From contig CAKSHP010000014.1 of assembly GCA_934457145.1 (NCBI GenBank), positions 1 through 55,967 on the forward strand: a stretch of 55,967 nt of DNA, in the 5' to 3' direction. The position numbers and the translations under genes are program-made. The notes below the pieces were generated by a model that was not told the origin of the DNA, searched no databases, and saw only the letters and a list, made by a program, of their open reading frames with translations. Position 1 is the stretch's first letter. Each line of letters starts with the position of its first letter. Source of the stretch: an uncultured Clostridia bacterium. Its GTDB lineage: Bacteria > Bacillota > Clostridia > UBA1381 > UMGS1253. Of the stretch, positions 1-9,537 are shown in pieces.

Positions 1-77
1 CTGCCAAATGCCGCCTGCAAAGTATCGAAATGAACAGACATATACTCCATCAAATAGCTCCAGTATCCTGTGCCTTC
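1..77 (-). pseudogene. Continuation of the heparinase-like frame beyond the TAG
   Basis: In the frame of the preceding entry the 25 codons after the TAG read EGTGYW followed by a hydrophobic and aromatic stretch, with no further stop before the window edge. They align with the paralogue at 1881-4934. No start codon with a ribosome site is visible here, so this part would be expressed only by readthrough or after reversion. Confidence 0.7.
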
Positions 78-1859
78 CTACCATCCGCCGTCAGGTGCGA
101 AATCATCGGTAACGCTTAGCAGCCACTCCAAACCGTATGCCACACACTCGGACGCAATCTTTTCGTATCCCGGCTCGTCCATTATTGCAGTTGCCGCCTG
201 TGCTATACCTCCGTTACAAACCATGTTCCAGTTATTTCCCCAAGGCTGGGTGGTCGTATATTTTTTCATAACCTCCTGCAAACCGTATTGATCAATTTTG
301 GTTATAATAAGGTTTTTATAATATGCATTTTCTTCTTTTTGCCAAACATCATAACACCAGTCATATGCAAAACCAAATCCCTGCGCAACGGTTGCCGTGT
401 CCAAAAAGTGTTTCGGATTCCAGTCCGGCCATGAAGACGCATTAACAATATGTTTTTTTATAGCCTCAGTATATTTTTCATCGCCTGTCATTTTATATGC
501 AAACGAAAGCTCTGTAAGTGCCGAGCAAACAGTGCCGGCAGATTTTAAACGAAGCTCGTCCGTATCGTCATATTTAGGAAGCGACGAATTTGCAGCAGCA
601 ACCTTTTTATCGGCGCTTGCAATAATTTTTCTATACCATGATGCATACGGCTCTTCTTTAGCCGCAACGCGCTGTTTTAATTCATCAAACTTATCCTGTG
701 TCACCCACAGTCTCGGATGGTCATTATTCGGATGATTTTTCAAAAGGTCTGCGCGAAGCTGAGCAGCGCGCGGCATAAGATTTCCGATACCGTTTGCAGT
801 CTTTGCCCGAGACAGCGGCTTTATCTCACCCGTTGAATTTACAAACATAAGCTTCATTTGTTTGTCTAGTTCATTATAGTCGGATGAAAAATAATATGTT
901 AAAATATTTGACGCTCCGGCTTTTATGTTCATTTGTGCACTTTGTGAAAAATCAATCATTTTTCCCGTTTCGTCATAAATGGCTTTTAAAACAGTTATAC
1001 TTTCATCTTTATCGCCTATATTATCGGCAATAAAATTAAGGCGCATATCCCCTCTTCTCATACCGGTTGTTTTATAAAGTCCGTTATCGGTTATTTCATA
1101 AATTTCACCGGCACTGAATAAAATATTTTCATCTGTACTGACATCATTATACGCATATATGTCATCTATATCAAGCGATACTTTGTTTGGTATAATCTTA
1201 CCGGCATCATCTGTTAAAAAGGCACCGCCTACGCCGGTATATAACCTTATTCCGAGTTTTGAATAATTATAATTTGCCAATGTGGAATTTATGCTTTTAA
1301 TATTTTTACATTCGGTTATCTTTTCATTATTGCGATACACGCTGACTGTTTCATTCGGAATATCAAAAACGAACTTAAACTTTTGCCATGAATAAGCATC
1401 CACTTTTTCGCTGACCGTATCTGCGCTCTTTTTTTGATATCCTCCGAAATATTTAACAGTTCCGTCTGCCGAAAAAACAAGATTATTTACAGTAGTAGAA
1501 TTGGTTGCATGTCTGAAATTGAGCGAAAAGCTGCCGCCGTTTCCCGAAACCTCATTAAACCTTAACGAAAATCCAAACACAAATTTTCCTGTAGTTAAAT
1601 CAACATTGGTTGTTTGAAGAAACGTATCTCTTTCGGTATATGAAGCGTTTTCCTGAAGCACGCCGAAATTGTAATATTTATTGCCGTTTTCCGTTTTTAT
1701 GCCCGAAAAACCGCCCGCCGTACTTTTTATGTAATATGACATATTTGCAGTATCAATCTGTTCGGTATCATAGCTTTCATAATAACTGAAATCTGCAAGA
1801 GCCGGCATTGCAAAAACTGCAATCATTAAAGATACGATCAGTAAAATTTTTTTAAACAT
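78..1859 (-). CDS. Secreted heparinase II/III-like protein, N-terminal part, broken by in-frame TAG
   Basis: This is the first 593 residues of a secreted polysaccharide-lyase-like protein. A signal peptide occupies residues 1-22 (ends AMPALA). A lectin/LamG-like beta-sandwich follows at about 25-240 and closes with IDDIYAY. A linker and the start of a heparinase-type alpha/alpha toroid (about 380-593; NPKHFLDT, AYDWCYD, WNMVCNGG) come next. Reading stops at TAG (78-80) directly after FAPDGGW. The same frame resumes with EGTGYWSYL and stays open to base 1, matching FAPDGAWFEGTGYW in the neighbouring paralogue, so this is one gene with a nonsense codon and not a natural end. The start has GGAGGG (1865-1870) at good spacing. 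It lies 21 bp behind the 1017-residue paralogue and is probably co-transcribed with it. The C-terminal catalytic sandwich is outside the window. Confidence 0.85.
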   Translation of the reverse strand: MFKKILLIVSLMIAVFAMPALADFSYYESYDTEQIDTANMSYYIKSTAGGFSGIKTENGNKYYNFGVLQENASYTERDTFLQTTNVDLTTGKFVFGFSLRFNEVSGNGGSFSLNFRHATNSTTVNNLVFSADGTVKYFGGYQKKSADTVSEKVDAYSWQKFKFVFDIPNETVSVYRNNEKITECKNIKSINSTLANYNYSKLGIRLYTGVGGAFLTDDAGKIIPNKVSLDIDDIYAYNDVSTDENILFSAGEIYEITDNGLYKTTGMRRGDMRLNFIADNIGDKDESITVLKAIYDETGKMIDFSQSAQMNIKAGASNILTYYFSSDYNELDKQMKLMFVNSTGEIKPLSRAKTANGIGNLMPRAAQLRADLLKNHPNNDHPRLWVTQDKFDELKQRVAAKEEPYASWYRKIIASADKKVAAANSSLPKYDDTDELRLKSAGTVCSALTELSFAYKMTGDEKYTEAIKKHIVNASSWPDWNPKHFLDTATVAQGFGFAYDWCYDVWQKEENAYYKNLIITKIDQYGLQEVMKKYTTTQPWGNNWNMVCNGGIAQAATAIMDEPGYEKIASECVAYGLEWLLSVTDDFAPDGGW

Positions 1860-1880
1860 AACAACCCTCCGTGCATAAAT

Positions 1881-4800
1881 TTAATTCCATGATGAAATAT
1901 CTATATTTTCGGGAAGGCTGTCAGGTGTCGTCTGACCGTCTTTTAACAAAACCATATAAACTGCCGTGTTCCAATTTCCCGACGCATTTTTATCATTAAT
2001 AACAAGCTTTCTTACGCCGGCGTTTTCGTTTTGCTTCTGCGGATTTGTCGAAGAACCGTCGTTTGCTTTGTTTTCTTCCCATTCATTCGGATTCGGCGAA
2101 GTTTCAAGCGGTACTGCATCTGAAACCGAAAATGTCTGATCTGAATCTATTATGCCTACCCATAATCTGCTTCCACTACCATTTGTGAGTATTGCGCTCT
2201 TTTTATCTTCCGAAAGCTCTATATTTGCTTTTGTGTGCATAAACCAATAAAGATTATTGCTCTCGCCGTCATTAAACACAATCACATCACGCACAAGCAG
2301 TGAGCCGTTTATCTTGTTAAAATACACTCCGCGCTGCGCACTTTGCGTATACTTTCCGTAAATCGGCTGCATATTAACCACCGCATATCCATACTCGGAC
2401 GCCGATTTATACTCCGAAATCTTTGCCGTTTTATCAATCGGCTGGTCTGCCAAAAGCCCCGGATTAATTATAATCGTGTTATGTCCTTCGCCGCGGTTTC
2501 TATAATATGCCCACCTGGATTTTTCGGTTGTGGCATTTCCGCCGAACATGTTATAAAGATTATAGTTATCTCCGCCCAAATCTATTGCCCAGCGATATTC
2601 TGCACCGTCCGATTTTGCATCGTAAATAAACGAACCTGCGTCTATATGACCGTGGTTAATTCCGTTTTTTCCGCCGTGAAAACCAACATAATAATTTCCG
2701 TTTTCAAAAAATCCGTCTCTGAATATTGCAATTTCAACACCCGAGTATTTAACGTCCGTCTGCATACCCTCCAAAAGGTGCTGTACATTATCCTTGTCGT
2801 CTCCAAGAAGTTCTTCGTTATACCATAAAATATCTTTATAACTTGTACCAAATCCCTGTTTACTTATCTGATAATAGCGGTATTTAGCCATAGTCGGATT
2901 ATTAAATGTGTTTGCAAAGTACCAAAGCTCGGGTATATTTATATTTCCGGCACTTGCGTCATTTAAATTAAAGTTTCCGCTTCTGCCTATCATTGCAATC
3001 GGAAACAATCCGGTTTTTGAAACTCCGGGAAGCTTCATATAGTCAAAATCGCTGCCGGCAGCAGTTTTTAAGCTGTCAAAATATATACTCATAAGATTTA
3101 CGGTATACTGCCAATACCCCGTTCCTTCAAACCACGCACCGTCCGGAGCGAAATCGGCAAAGCATTTTCTTACTGATTTTAATCCCGACTCCAAAAGCTT
3201 TGCACTGATATCTTCAAAGCCTTCTTCGTCGCAAACTGCCAAAGACGCAACCGCAACGCCGCCGTTGCAAACCATGTTCCAGTTATTGTTTGTATTTGTC
3301 CACCAATAGTTGCTTATCTGGTCATATGCCAGATTTGACGGATCAAGACCATACGTCTTAAGCGTGTCAAAAAACATTTCCTTTTCGCCCGCATTTTCGC
3401 TGCGGTTAAAATAATCATAGCACCAGTCATATGCCAAACCGTATGCCACAAGTGCAGATGAGGTGTCTAAAAAGTGTTTCGGATTCCAGTCTGCCCACTC
3501 CGGGTTGTCCACCGAAATATTTACCATTTCATCAACTATACGTTTTGCATATTTTTCGGCAGGTTTTCCGGCTGCATTTTCAATTGCATACACAAACGCC
3601 AAAGAAGTTATATTGGAAGATGATGTGTATATACCGCTGAGGCGAAGCTCATCTAAATCGTCATAAACCGCAAAATCCTTGTTTATTAAGTTGTCCGCGC
3701 CATTTTTAATTTTTTTATACCATGACATATAAGGCTCTGTTTCATAACAAGCCTTTGCAAGATATGAAAGCTTGTCTTTAGTCAGCATAAGCCTCGGGTG
3801 CGATTTATCCGGGTTTTGCTTTTTAACAGCTGTTAAAACATCGCTTCCGAATGGATTTAAAAGGCTTTTTTCGTATTCGTCATATGATGCAAGCGGCGAT
3901 ATATTTTCAAAATTATCTATAAGGAAGGTTCTTAAATATTCCCCGTCTGCCACATTGTCTATCGAAAACTCAACCGACACTTCAGCGCTTTGGTTTGGTA
4001 AAATATTAACCAGTTCTCCTTTATACATTTTTATCATGTTTCCGGAGGCGGAATATCTTGCGGCAGCCATGACGCATGAAAGCGATTGTGTGCTCACGTT
4101 TTCTGCCTTTGCACTTGCCAAAAATTTTCCGTTTCTTATATAATCTGCATTGCGGTAACTTCCGTTAACAAAAGTTTTAAGCGTTTTTGCCGTTACAAAA
4201 AAATTCGAATTCACACTCTCGTTTCCCACAAGCTCAAAATCATCAATATCAAACGATATCTTGTTTCCTACCTTGCTTTTGGATACAAAGGTCTGAAATC
4301 TCGGCTGAGCTTTTTCATATATAAATTGCTTTAACTTAGCATTATATGTACGAACGGAATTTGAACTTGCCTTAAGCTCTCCGTCGCGGTATACGCTTAT
4401 TACATCTTCTGCAAGATTAAATCGAATTTCAAAAGTGTACCACTTTCCGCGTTCCAAAGTTTCTTTTGCATTTGTTTGAAACTCTCCCAGATACGATGCC
4501 TGACAGTTTTCGCCGCTAAACGAAATAAGACCGAGCGTTCCGTAGCTATGTTCATTTGAACCGCTGTGGCGAAGCGAAAAGCTCATGCTTCCGTTTTTAT
4601 CATTTGTTATGCGCACTTTAAACGAAACTTTTGTTTCTATTGAAAAGTCTCTGTATGCGGTGTATTGCAAATGTGTATCACTTTCGCTTTGAGTAAGCGA
4701 TACGCACTGTACCCCGAGATTATAATAATCATTCTTTCCGGAGGCGGCATTTTCGGTTTTATAATTTCCAAAACCTCCCGTTTCGGTTTTTAGTGTTGCG

Positions 4801-4934
4801 CCGAATATACCCATGTTTTCATTTGAAAAATCAACATAATCGTAATACGCTCTTGCGTGCGCACAAAGCCCTGTTATCGCAAACAGCATAACCATAACAG
4901 CAAAAATTCCAAAAAACTTTTTTAAATTTTTCAT
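1881..4934 (-). CDS. Secreted heparinase II/III family polysaccharide lyase-like protein
   Basis: This is a 1017-residue exported protein. It has a signal peptide (about 1-28), a lectin/LamG-like module (about 30-240, ending IDDFELV), a beta-rich linker, an alpha/alpha toroid (about 385-690) and a heparinase II/III-type C-terminal beta-sandwich (about 730-1017). The sandwich carries HGGKNGINHGHIDAGSF, in which the histidines resemble the catalytic and metal-site region of the family. The toroid contains NPKHFLDT and WNMVCNGG. Heparinase II/III-like enzymes cleave uronate-containing polysaccharides such as heparan sulfate, alginate or bacterial heteroglycans; the substrate cannot be read here. 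The start has GAGGAG upstream, and a promoter lies at 4990-5018. No cell-wall anchor is visible, so the protein is probably released or held through its lectin module. Confidence 0.88.
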   Translation of the reverse strand: MKNLKKFFGIFAVMVMLFAITGLCAHARAYYDYVDFSNENMGIFGATLKTETGGFGNYKTENAASGKNDYYNLGVQCVSLTQSESDTHLQYTAYRDFSIETKVSFKVRITNDKNGSMSFSLRHSGSNEHSYGTLGLISFSGENCQASYLGEFQTNAKETLERGKWYTFEIRFNLAEDVISVYRDGELKASSNSVRTYNAKLKQFIYEKAQPRFQTFVSKSKVGNKISFDIDDFELVGNESVNSNFFVTAKTLKTFVNGSYRNADYIRNGKFLASAKAENVSTQSLSCVMAAARYSASGNMIKMYKGELVNILPNQSAEVSVEFSIDNVADGEYLRTFLIDNFENISPLASYDEYEKSLLNPFGSDVLTAVKKQNPDKSHPRLMLTKDKLSYLAKACYETEPYMSWYKKIKNGADNLINKDFAVYDDLDELRLSGIYTSSSNITSLAFVYAIENAAGKPAEKYAKRIVDEMVNISVDNPEWADWNPKHFLDTSSALVAYGLAYDWCYDYFNRSENAGEKEMFFDTLKTYGLDPSNLAYDQISNYWWTNTNNNWNMVCNGGVAVASLAVCDEEGFEDISAKLLESGLKSVRKCFADFAPDGAWFEGTGYWQYTVNLMSIYFDSLKTAAGSDFDYMKLPGVSKTGLFPIAMIGRSGNFNLNDASAGNINIPELWYFANTFNNPTMAKYRYYQISKQGFGTSYKDILWYNEELLGDDKDNVQHLLEGMQTDVKYSGVEIAIFRDGFFENGNYYVGFHGGKNGINHGHIDAGSFIYDAKSDGAEYRWAIDLGGDNYNLYNMFGGNATTEKSRWAYYRNRGEGHNTIIINPGLLADQPIDKTAKISEYKSASEYGYAVVNMQPIYGKYTQSAQRGVYFNKINGSLLVRDVIVFNDGESNNLYWFMHTKANIELSEDKKSAILTNGSGSRLWVGIIDSDQTFSVSDAVPLETSPNPNEWEENKANDGSSTNPQKQNENAGVRKLVINDKNASGNWNTAVYMVLLKDGQTTPDSLPENIDISSWN

Positions 4935-4989
4935 TCGCTTCTCCTCATATTTCTTTTTTCATATACATACATAAAATCACATATTATAT

Positions 4990-5018
4990 ATTATAAATTA
5001 TTTTATTTAGTTTTTCAA
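4990..5018 (-). promoter_or_regulatory. Sigma-A promoter for the tandem heparinase-like genes
   Basis: On the minus strand TTGAAA (5018-5013) is separated by 17 nt from TATAAT (4995-4990). The gene starts 56 nt downstream. The rest of 5019-5168 is AT-rich with no other feature seen. Confidence 0.75.
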
Positions 5019-5168
5019 GTCTTTTTTTTAACATTTCATCACATTTTCACAAATAATTTTCGCATAACAACAAAAAATTCAAGAAATATTGTATAAGTAT
5101 TTTTACGCTCTGTTATTTTGCCGCCATTATATTTTGCTGTTTTATTTGAAAATCTTTTTTATTTTCTG

Positions 5169-5197
5169 TTGACCTTTTTATAAAAAAGATGTATAAT
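5169..5197 (+). promoter_or_regulatory. Sigma-A promoter for serC-serA
   Basis: TTGACC (5169-5174), a 17-nt spacer and TATAAT (5192-5197). The predicted transcript begins near 5204, so an in-frame upstream ATG at 5189 lies inside the promoter and cannot be the start of serC. Confidence 0.85.
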
Positions 5198-5233
5198 ATT
5201 GTTTGTAATCTATATTTTAGGAGGATTTATATT

Positions 5234-6328
5234 ATGAAACGTGTTTATAATTTTTCCGCCGGTCCCTCGGCTATGCCGGAATCGGTGTTAAAAAAGGCAG
5301 CAGATGAGATGCTTTGTTATGGAAACTCCGGTATGTCCGTTATGGAAATGAGTCACCGTTCAAAAGAATATCAGGCAATAATTAACAGCGCATTTTCAAA
5401 TCTGCGCGAAGTTATGAATATTCCGGAAAATTACAACATACTTTTTATGCAGGGCGGTGCAACCGCACAGTTTGACGCAATCCCGTTAAATCTTATGAAA
5501 AACGGCAGCGCTGAATATGTTGATTCCGGCAACTGGACAAAAAGAGCTATAAAGCTTGCAAAAAAATACGGTGATGTACACGTGCTTGCCTCCTCAGCAG
5601 ACACGGCATATGACCACATTCCCGACTATGATATAAACGATATTAACACAAATTCGGATTACTTTTATATTTGCATGAATAATACCGTTGCGGGAACAAA
5701 ATGGAACACCATGCCCGAAACAAAAGGACTTCCGCTTGTTGCCGACCTTTCATCGTGCATTCTTTCAGAAGAGTTTGATGTAAGCAAATTCGGTCTTATT
5801 TTTGCCGGTGCTCAGAAAAACATGGGTCCCGCGGGCGTTTGCGCAGTAATTATAAGAAACGACCTTATGGGCGAATGTATGCCTGTAACGCCGGAGCTTT
5901 ATAACTATGCTTTAAACTTTGAAAAAGGTTCTATGTTAAACACTCCCCCGACATACACAATATATATGCTCAATTTGATGCTCGAATGGGTAAAAGAACA
6001 GGGCGGAGTTTCCGAGCTTGAAAAAATCAACCGCAAAAAAGCTGCTATGCTTTATGATTTTCTTGACAATTCAAAGCTTTTCCGCGGAAGAGTTGCAAAG
6101 AAAGACCGTTCAATAATGAACGTTACATATGTTATAGGCGATGCAGATATGGAAAAGAGATTTGTTGCCGAAGCAAAAGAGGCAGGCTTGGTAAACCTTG
6201 GCGGTCACAGAATTATGGGCGGTATGCGCGCAAGCATTTACAATGCTATGCCTGTTGAAGGCGTTAAAGCTCTTATTGACTTTATGGAAAAATTCGAAAA
6301 AGACAATCTTGACAAAGTTGTAAGATAA
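5234..6328 (+). CDS. serC: Phosphoserine aminotransferase
   Basis: This is a class V, PLP-dependent aminotransferase that converts 3-phosphohydroxypyruvate and glutamate to phosphoserine and 2-oxoglutarate in cytosolic serine synthesis. The 364-residue length is normal for SerC. The N-terminus RVYNFSAGPSAMP is the family signature, and the PLP lysine is K195 in GAQKNMGPAG. A glycine-rich phosphate-binding stretch FMQGGATAQF is near residue 71. The start is ATG 5234, preceded by TAGGAGG (5218-5224); the upstream ATG at 5189 lies in the promoter. serA follows 45 bp later, forming the usual clostridial serC-serA pair. Confidence 0.96.
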   Translation: MKRVYNFSAGPSAMPESVLKKAADEMLCYGNSGMSVMEMSHRSKEYQAIINSAFSNLREVMNIPENYNILFMQGGATAQFDAIPLNLMKNGSAEYVDSGNWTKRAIKLAKKYGDVHVLASSADTAYDHIPDYDINDINTNSDYFYICMNNTVAGTKWNTMPETKGLPLVADLSSCILSEEFDVSKFGLIFAGAQKNMGPAGVCAVIIRNDLMGECMPVTPELYNYALNFEKGSMLNTPPTYTIYMLNLMLEWVKEQGGVSELEKINRKKAAMLYDFLDNSKLFRGRVAKKDRSIMNVTYVIGDADMEKRFVAEAKEAGLVNLGGHRIMGGMRASIYNAMPVEGVKALIDFMEKFEKDNLDKVVR

Positions 6329-6373
6329 TTATTTATGTGCTGCACTTTACGGCACAGAAAGGCTGTGAAATTT

Positions 6374-7546
6374 ATGTTTAATATATTAACGCTAAATAAA
6401 ATAGCAAAATGCGGCTTAGATAAGCTTGATAACAAAAAATACACAATTACAGACGATGCTTCTGCTGATGCCGACGGTATTATATTAAGAAGCTTTGCAA
6501 TGCACGATATGGAACTTAAGAGCAATTTGGCTGCCGTTGCAAGAGCCGGCGCCGGAACAAACAATATTCCTATCGATAAATGCAGCGAAAAGGGTATTGT
6601 TGTTTTCAACACTCCCGGTGCAAACGCAAATGCCGTAAAAGAACTCACAATTGCCGCACTTCTTTTAACCTCCCGTGATATTACGGGCGGTATAAGCTGG
6701 GCAAAAACCTTAATCGGAAACGGCGATGCCGTAGGCAAAATGGTTGAAAAGGGCAAAAGTCAGTTTGCCGGAAACGAAATATACGGCAAAACTCTCGGTG
6801 TTATAGGTCTTGGCGCAATCGGAGTTATGGTTGCAAACACTGCGCACAGTCTCGGAATGGACGTTATAGGCTATGATCCTTTCCTCTCGGTTGACGCGGC
6901 ATGGAATTTGTCAAGAAGCATCAAAAAAGCAACCGAGCTTAAAGAAATATTTGAAAAATCAGATTATATAACGCTTCACCTTCCGCTTAACGACTCAACA
7001 CGCTATATGATTTCAAAAGAGCAGTTTGAGCAGATGAAAGACGGCGTAAAACTTTTAAACTTCTCACGCGGCGAACTTGTGTGCAACGAAGCTTTAAAAG
7101 CTGCGCTGGAAAGCGGAAAAGTATCAAAATATGCAGTTGATTTCCCTTGTGAGGATACTTTAAAAATTGATAATGTTATCGCTACTCCCCACCTCGGCGC
7201 TTCAACCGCAGAATCCGAAGACAACTGCGCCGTTATGGCAGCAAATGAACTGAGCGATTATCTTGAAAACGGCAATATTAAAAATTCCGTCAACTTCCCC
7301 AACTGCGCTATGGAAAGAGAAGGTGCAACCGTTCGAATTTGTCTTTTGCATAAAAATATTCCGAACATGTTAAACAGCTTTTCTTCCGTTGTTTCCGAAC
7401 TCGGAATTAACATTGAGCATATGTTAAACAAGAGCAAAAAAGACCTTGCCTACACTATTATGGATGTGAGCGGAGATATCTCGGATGAAACCGTAGACAA
7501 ATTAAAAAATATAAACGACGTTATGCGCATCAGGGTGATAAGATAA
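6374..7546 (+). CDS. serA: D-3-phosphoglycerate dehydrogenase, short ACT-domain form
   Basis: NAD-dependent oxidation of 3-phosphoglycerate to 3-phosphohydroxypyruvate, the first step of serine synthesis. The 390 residues hold a 2-hydroxyacid dehydrogenase fold with the nucleotide loop GVIGLGAIG (142-150). Likely catalytic residues are Arg in NFSRGE (about 232), Glu260 and His273 in TPHLGAST. A C-terminal ACT domain (about 320-390) would allow allosteric control. It lacks the extra ASB domain of the long SerA form. The start at 6374 was chosen because AGAAAGG (6356-6362) sits upstream and the protein then begins at the family position; an in-frame ATG at 6335 has no ribosome site. A terminator follows at 7554. 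Confidence 0.95.
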   Translation: MFNILTLNKIAKCGLDKLDNKKYTITDDASADADGIILRSFAMHDMELKSNLAAVARAGAGTNNIPIDKCSEKGIVVFNTPGANANAVKELTIAALLLTSRDITGGISWAKTLIGNGDAVGKMVEKGKSQFAGNEIYGKTLGVIGLGAIGVMVANTAHSLGMDVIGYDPFLSVDAAWNLSRSIKKATELKEIFEKSDYITLHLPLNDSTRYMISKEQFEQMKDGVKLLNFSRGELVCNEALKAALESGKVSKYAVDFPCEDTLKIDNVIATPHLGASTAESEDNCAVMAANELSDYLENGNIKNSVNFPNCAMEREGATVRICLLHKNIPNMLNSFSSVVSELGINIEHMLNKSKKDLAYTIMDVSGDISDETVDKLKNINDVMRIRVIR

Positions 7547-7553
7547 GTCATTA

Positions 7554-7602
7554 CTAAAAAAGCGTTTCTGCAAAAATTTATTTTGCGGGAGCGCTTTTTT
7601 GT
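7554..7602 (+). terminator. Rho-independent terminator after serA
   Basis: AAAAAAGCG and CGCTTTTTT pair around an inner TGCAAAA / TTTTGCG stem and end in a T-run (7595-7600). Confidence 0.8.
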
Positions 7603-7613
7603 GTGAAAAATTG

Positions 7614-7642
7614 TTGAAATCATGCCTTTTATATGATATACT
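7614..7642 (+). promoter_or_regulatory. Sigma-A promoter for the radical-SAM pair
   Basis: TTGAAA (7614-7619), 17-nt spacer, TATACT (7637-7642), about 50 nt before the next start codon. Confidence 0.8.
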
Positions 7643-7692
7643 TAATAAAGAATTTGCTTTATTAAAACATTTTTAAGAAAGAGAACGTTTCT

Positions 7693-9537
7693 ATGATAAC
7701 CAAACTTGATAAAATTTTAGCTTCGGTTTCAAAACCGATACAATACACCGGCGGTGAGCTGAATATGGTAAAAAAACAGGTCACTTCCGATATGATGCGT
7801 TTTGCATTTTGCTTCCCCGACAATTATGAAGTCGGTATGAGCCACCTTGGAATGAAAATTCTTTATCATATTTTAAACGAAAGAGAAGACACATACTGCG
7901 AAAGAGTGTTTGCTCCGTGGCCTGATATGGAAGAAAAGATGCGCGAAAATTCCATGCCCCTTTTCACTCTTGAAACAAAAACTCCGGTCTGCGATTTTGA
8001 TATCGTCGGGTTCACGCTTATGTATGAGCTTGCGTATTCAAACCTTGTAAACATGCTTGATTTGGCCGGTATTCCGCTCAAAAGCTGTGACCGAAAGTTC
8101 GGCGACAGCTTTGTTTGTGCCGGCGGTGCCTGTGCGTATAATCCCGAACCACTGTCCGATTTTGTAGACTTTTTTTGTCTCGGCGAAGGCGAAGAAATGC
8201 TCTGCGAGCTTATGGATGCATACAAAGAATTCAAAGAAAGCAAAAGCACCGACAGAAACGATTTTTTAAAAGCAGTTGCCAAAATCGACGGAATGTATGT
8301 TCCCTCTTTTTATGATGTTTCATATAATCAAAACGGTACCGTAAAATCGATAACACCCAACACAAAAGAGGCAAAACCGGTTATTTTAAAACGAATAATC
8401 AAGGATTTTCACGGCTCATACTTTCCGAAAGAAATTATAGTGCCTTTCGGCGAAACCGTTCATGACAGAGTAACCCTTGAAATTTTCAGAGGCTGCATAA
8501 GAGGCTGCCGTTTTTGCCAGGCAGGCTACGTATACAGACCCGTGCGTGAAAAATCTGCAGACGAGCTTATAAAGCTTGCACAAACTCTTATTGAAAAAAC
8601 CGGCTATGAAGAAATCAGCTTATGCTCACTCAGCACAAGCGATTACACTGAATTAAAAGAGTTTACAGAAAAACTTTTAGCTCAAACAGAAAACAAAAAA
8701 GTGAGTCTTTCTTTGCCGTCGCTTCGTATAGACAGTTTCTCAGTCGATCTTTCAAAAAAGGTTTCGTCCGTCCGCAAAAGCGGTATAACCTTTGCACCCG
8801 AAGCCGGAACTCAGCGTATGCGCGATGTTATAAGAAAAGGCGTAACCGAGGAAAATCTTTTAAACTCCGTTACAATGATATTTAACGAAGGCTGGACAAG
8901 CGTTAAGCTTTATTTTATGATAGGTCTGCCGACCGAAACCGAACAGGATGTTGCCGCAATAGCGCAGCTTGCGCATAAAGTACTTGATAAATATTACGAG
9001 CTTGACAAATCAAAAAGAAAAAAGAGTCCCAGGATATCGGTCAGCACATCAACCTTTGTTCCCAAACCGTTCACCCCTTTTCAGTGGGAGGCTCAGGACT
9101 CTATCGAAACAACATATGAAAAACAAAAAATCGTCAGAGCAAACATACATTCAAAAGCTATCTCATACAGCTGGCATGATGCCGACACCAGCTTTCTTGA
9201 AGGAGTGTTTGCGCGCGGTGACAGAAAACTTAATAAAGTTTTGTTAAGGGCGCATGAGCTTGGCTGCAAATTCGACGGCTGGCACGAATATTTTGATTTT
9301 GAAAAATGGATGCAGGCATTTAAAGAATGCGGGATTGACCCAACCTTTTACAACCTCAGAAAGAGAAGCTTTGACGAAGTTCTGCCCTGGAGTCATATAG
9401 ATGTCGGCGTGACAAGCGATTATTTAAAAAAAGAATGTGAGTTTGCATACAAAGGCATTGTAACTCCTAACTGCCGCGAAAAATGCACAAACTGCGGCGC
9501 TGCTGTTTTTGGTGGAGGTGTGTGTTATGAAAGGTAA
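7693..9537 (+). CDS. TIGR03960-family B12-binding-type radical SAM protein
   Basis: This is a 614-residue cytosolic iron-sulfur protein. The N-terminal third resembles the cobalamin-binding Rossmann region of B12-type radical SAM proteins. The SAM core carries the CxxxCxxC motif in RGCIRGCRFCQAG (Cys near 268, 272 and 275), which holds the [4Fe-4S] cluster. A C-terminal Cys-rich tail (CREKCTNCG) may bind another metal. The family is widespread in Firmicutes and is nearly always followed by the TIGR03936/DUF2344 protein, as here with an 11-nt overlap. No reaction is established; its usual proximity to RNase G and ribosomal L21/L27 genes has suggested RNA or translation-linked modification, but those genes are absent here. 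Confidence 0.9.
   Translation: MITKLDKILASVSKPIQYTGGELNMVKKQVTSDMMRFAFCFPDNYEVGMSHLGMKILYHILNEREDTYCERVFAPWPDMEEKMRENSMPLFTLETKTPVCDFDIVGFTLMYELAYSNLVNMLDLAGIPLKSCDRKFGDSFVCAGGACAYNPEPLSDFVDFFCLGEGEEMLCELMDAYKEFKESKSTDRNDFLKAVAKIDGMYVPSFYDVSYNQNGTVKSITPNTKEAKPVILKRIIKDFHGSYFPKEIIVPFGETVHDRVTLEIFRGCIRGCRFCQAGYVYRPVREKSADELIKLAQTLIEKTGYEEISLCSLSTSDYTELKEFTEKLLAQTENKKVSLSLPSLRIDSFSVDLSKKVSSVRKSGITFAPEAGTQRMRDVIRKGVTEENLLNSVTMIFNEGWTSVKLYFMIGLPTETEQDVAAIAQLAHKVLDKYYELDKSKRKKSPRISVSTSTFVPKPFTPFQWEAQDSIETTYEKQKIVRANIHSKAISYSWHDADTSFLEGVFARGDRKLNKVLLRAHELGCKFDGWHEYFDFEKWMQAFKECGIDPTFYNLRKRSFDEVLPWSHIDVGVTSDYLKKECEFAYKGIVTPNCREKCTNCGAAVFGGGVCYER

Noticed and set aside
78..80. TAG recoded as an amino acid throughout the genome
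   Set aside because: TAG appears at the natural ends of ftsE (33721-33723) and uxuA (52705-52707), directly followed by or overlapping the next gene's start signals, so it works as a stop.
2343..2828. 161-residue frame on plus opposite the heparinase-like gene
   Set aside because: Antisense to a well-supported coding region; composition reflects the complementary frame.
5189..5233. Upstream ATG giving a 379-residue SerC
   Set aside because: The ATG overlaps the -10 box of the promoter, and the ribosome site is just before ATG 5234.
6238..6756. 172-residue minus-strand frame across serC-serA
   Set aside because: Antisense to two conserved housekeeping genes, no ribosome site.
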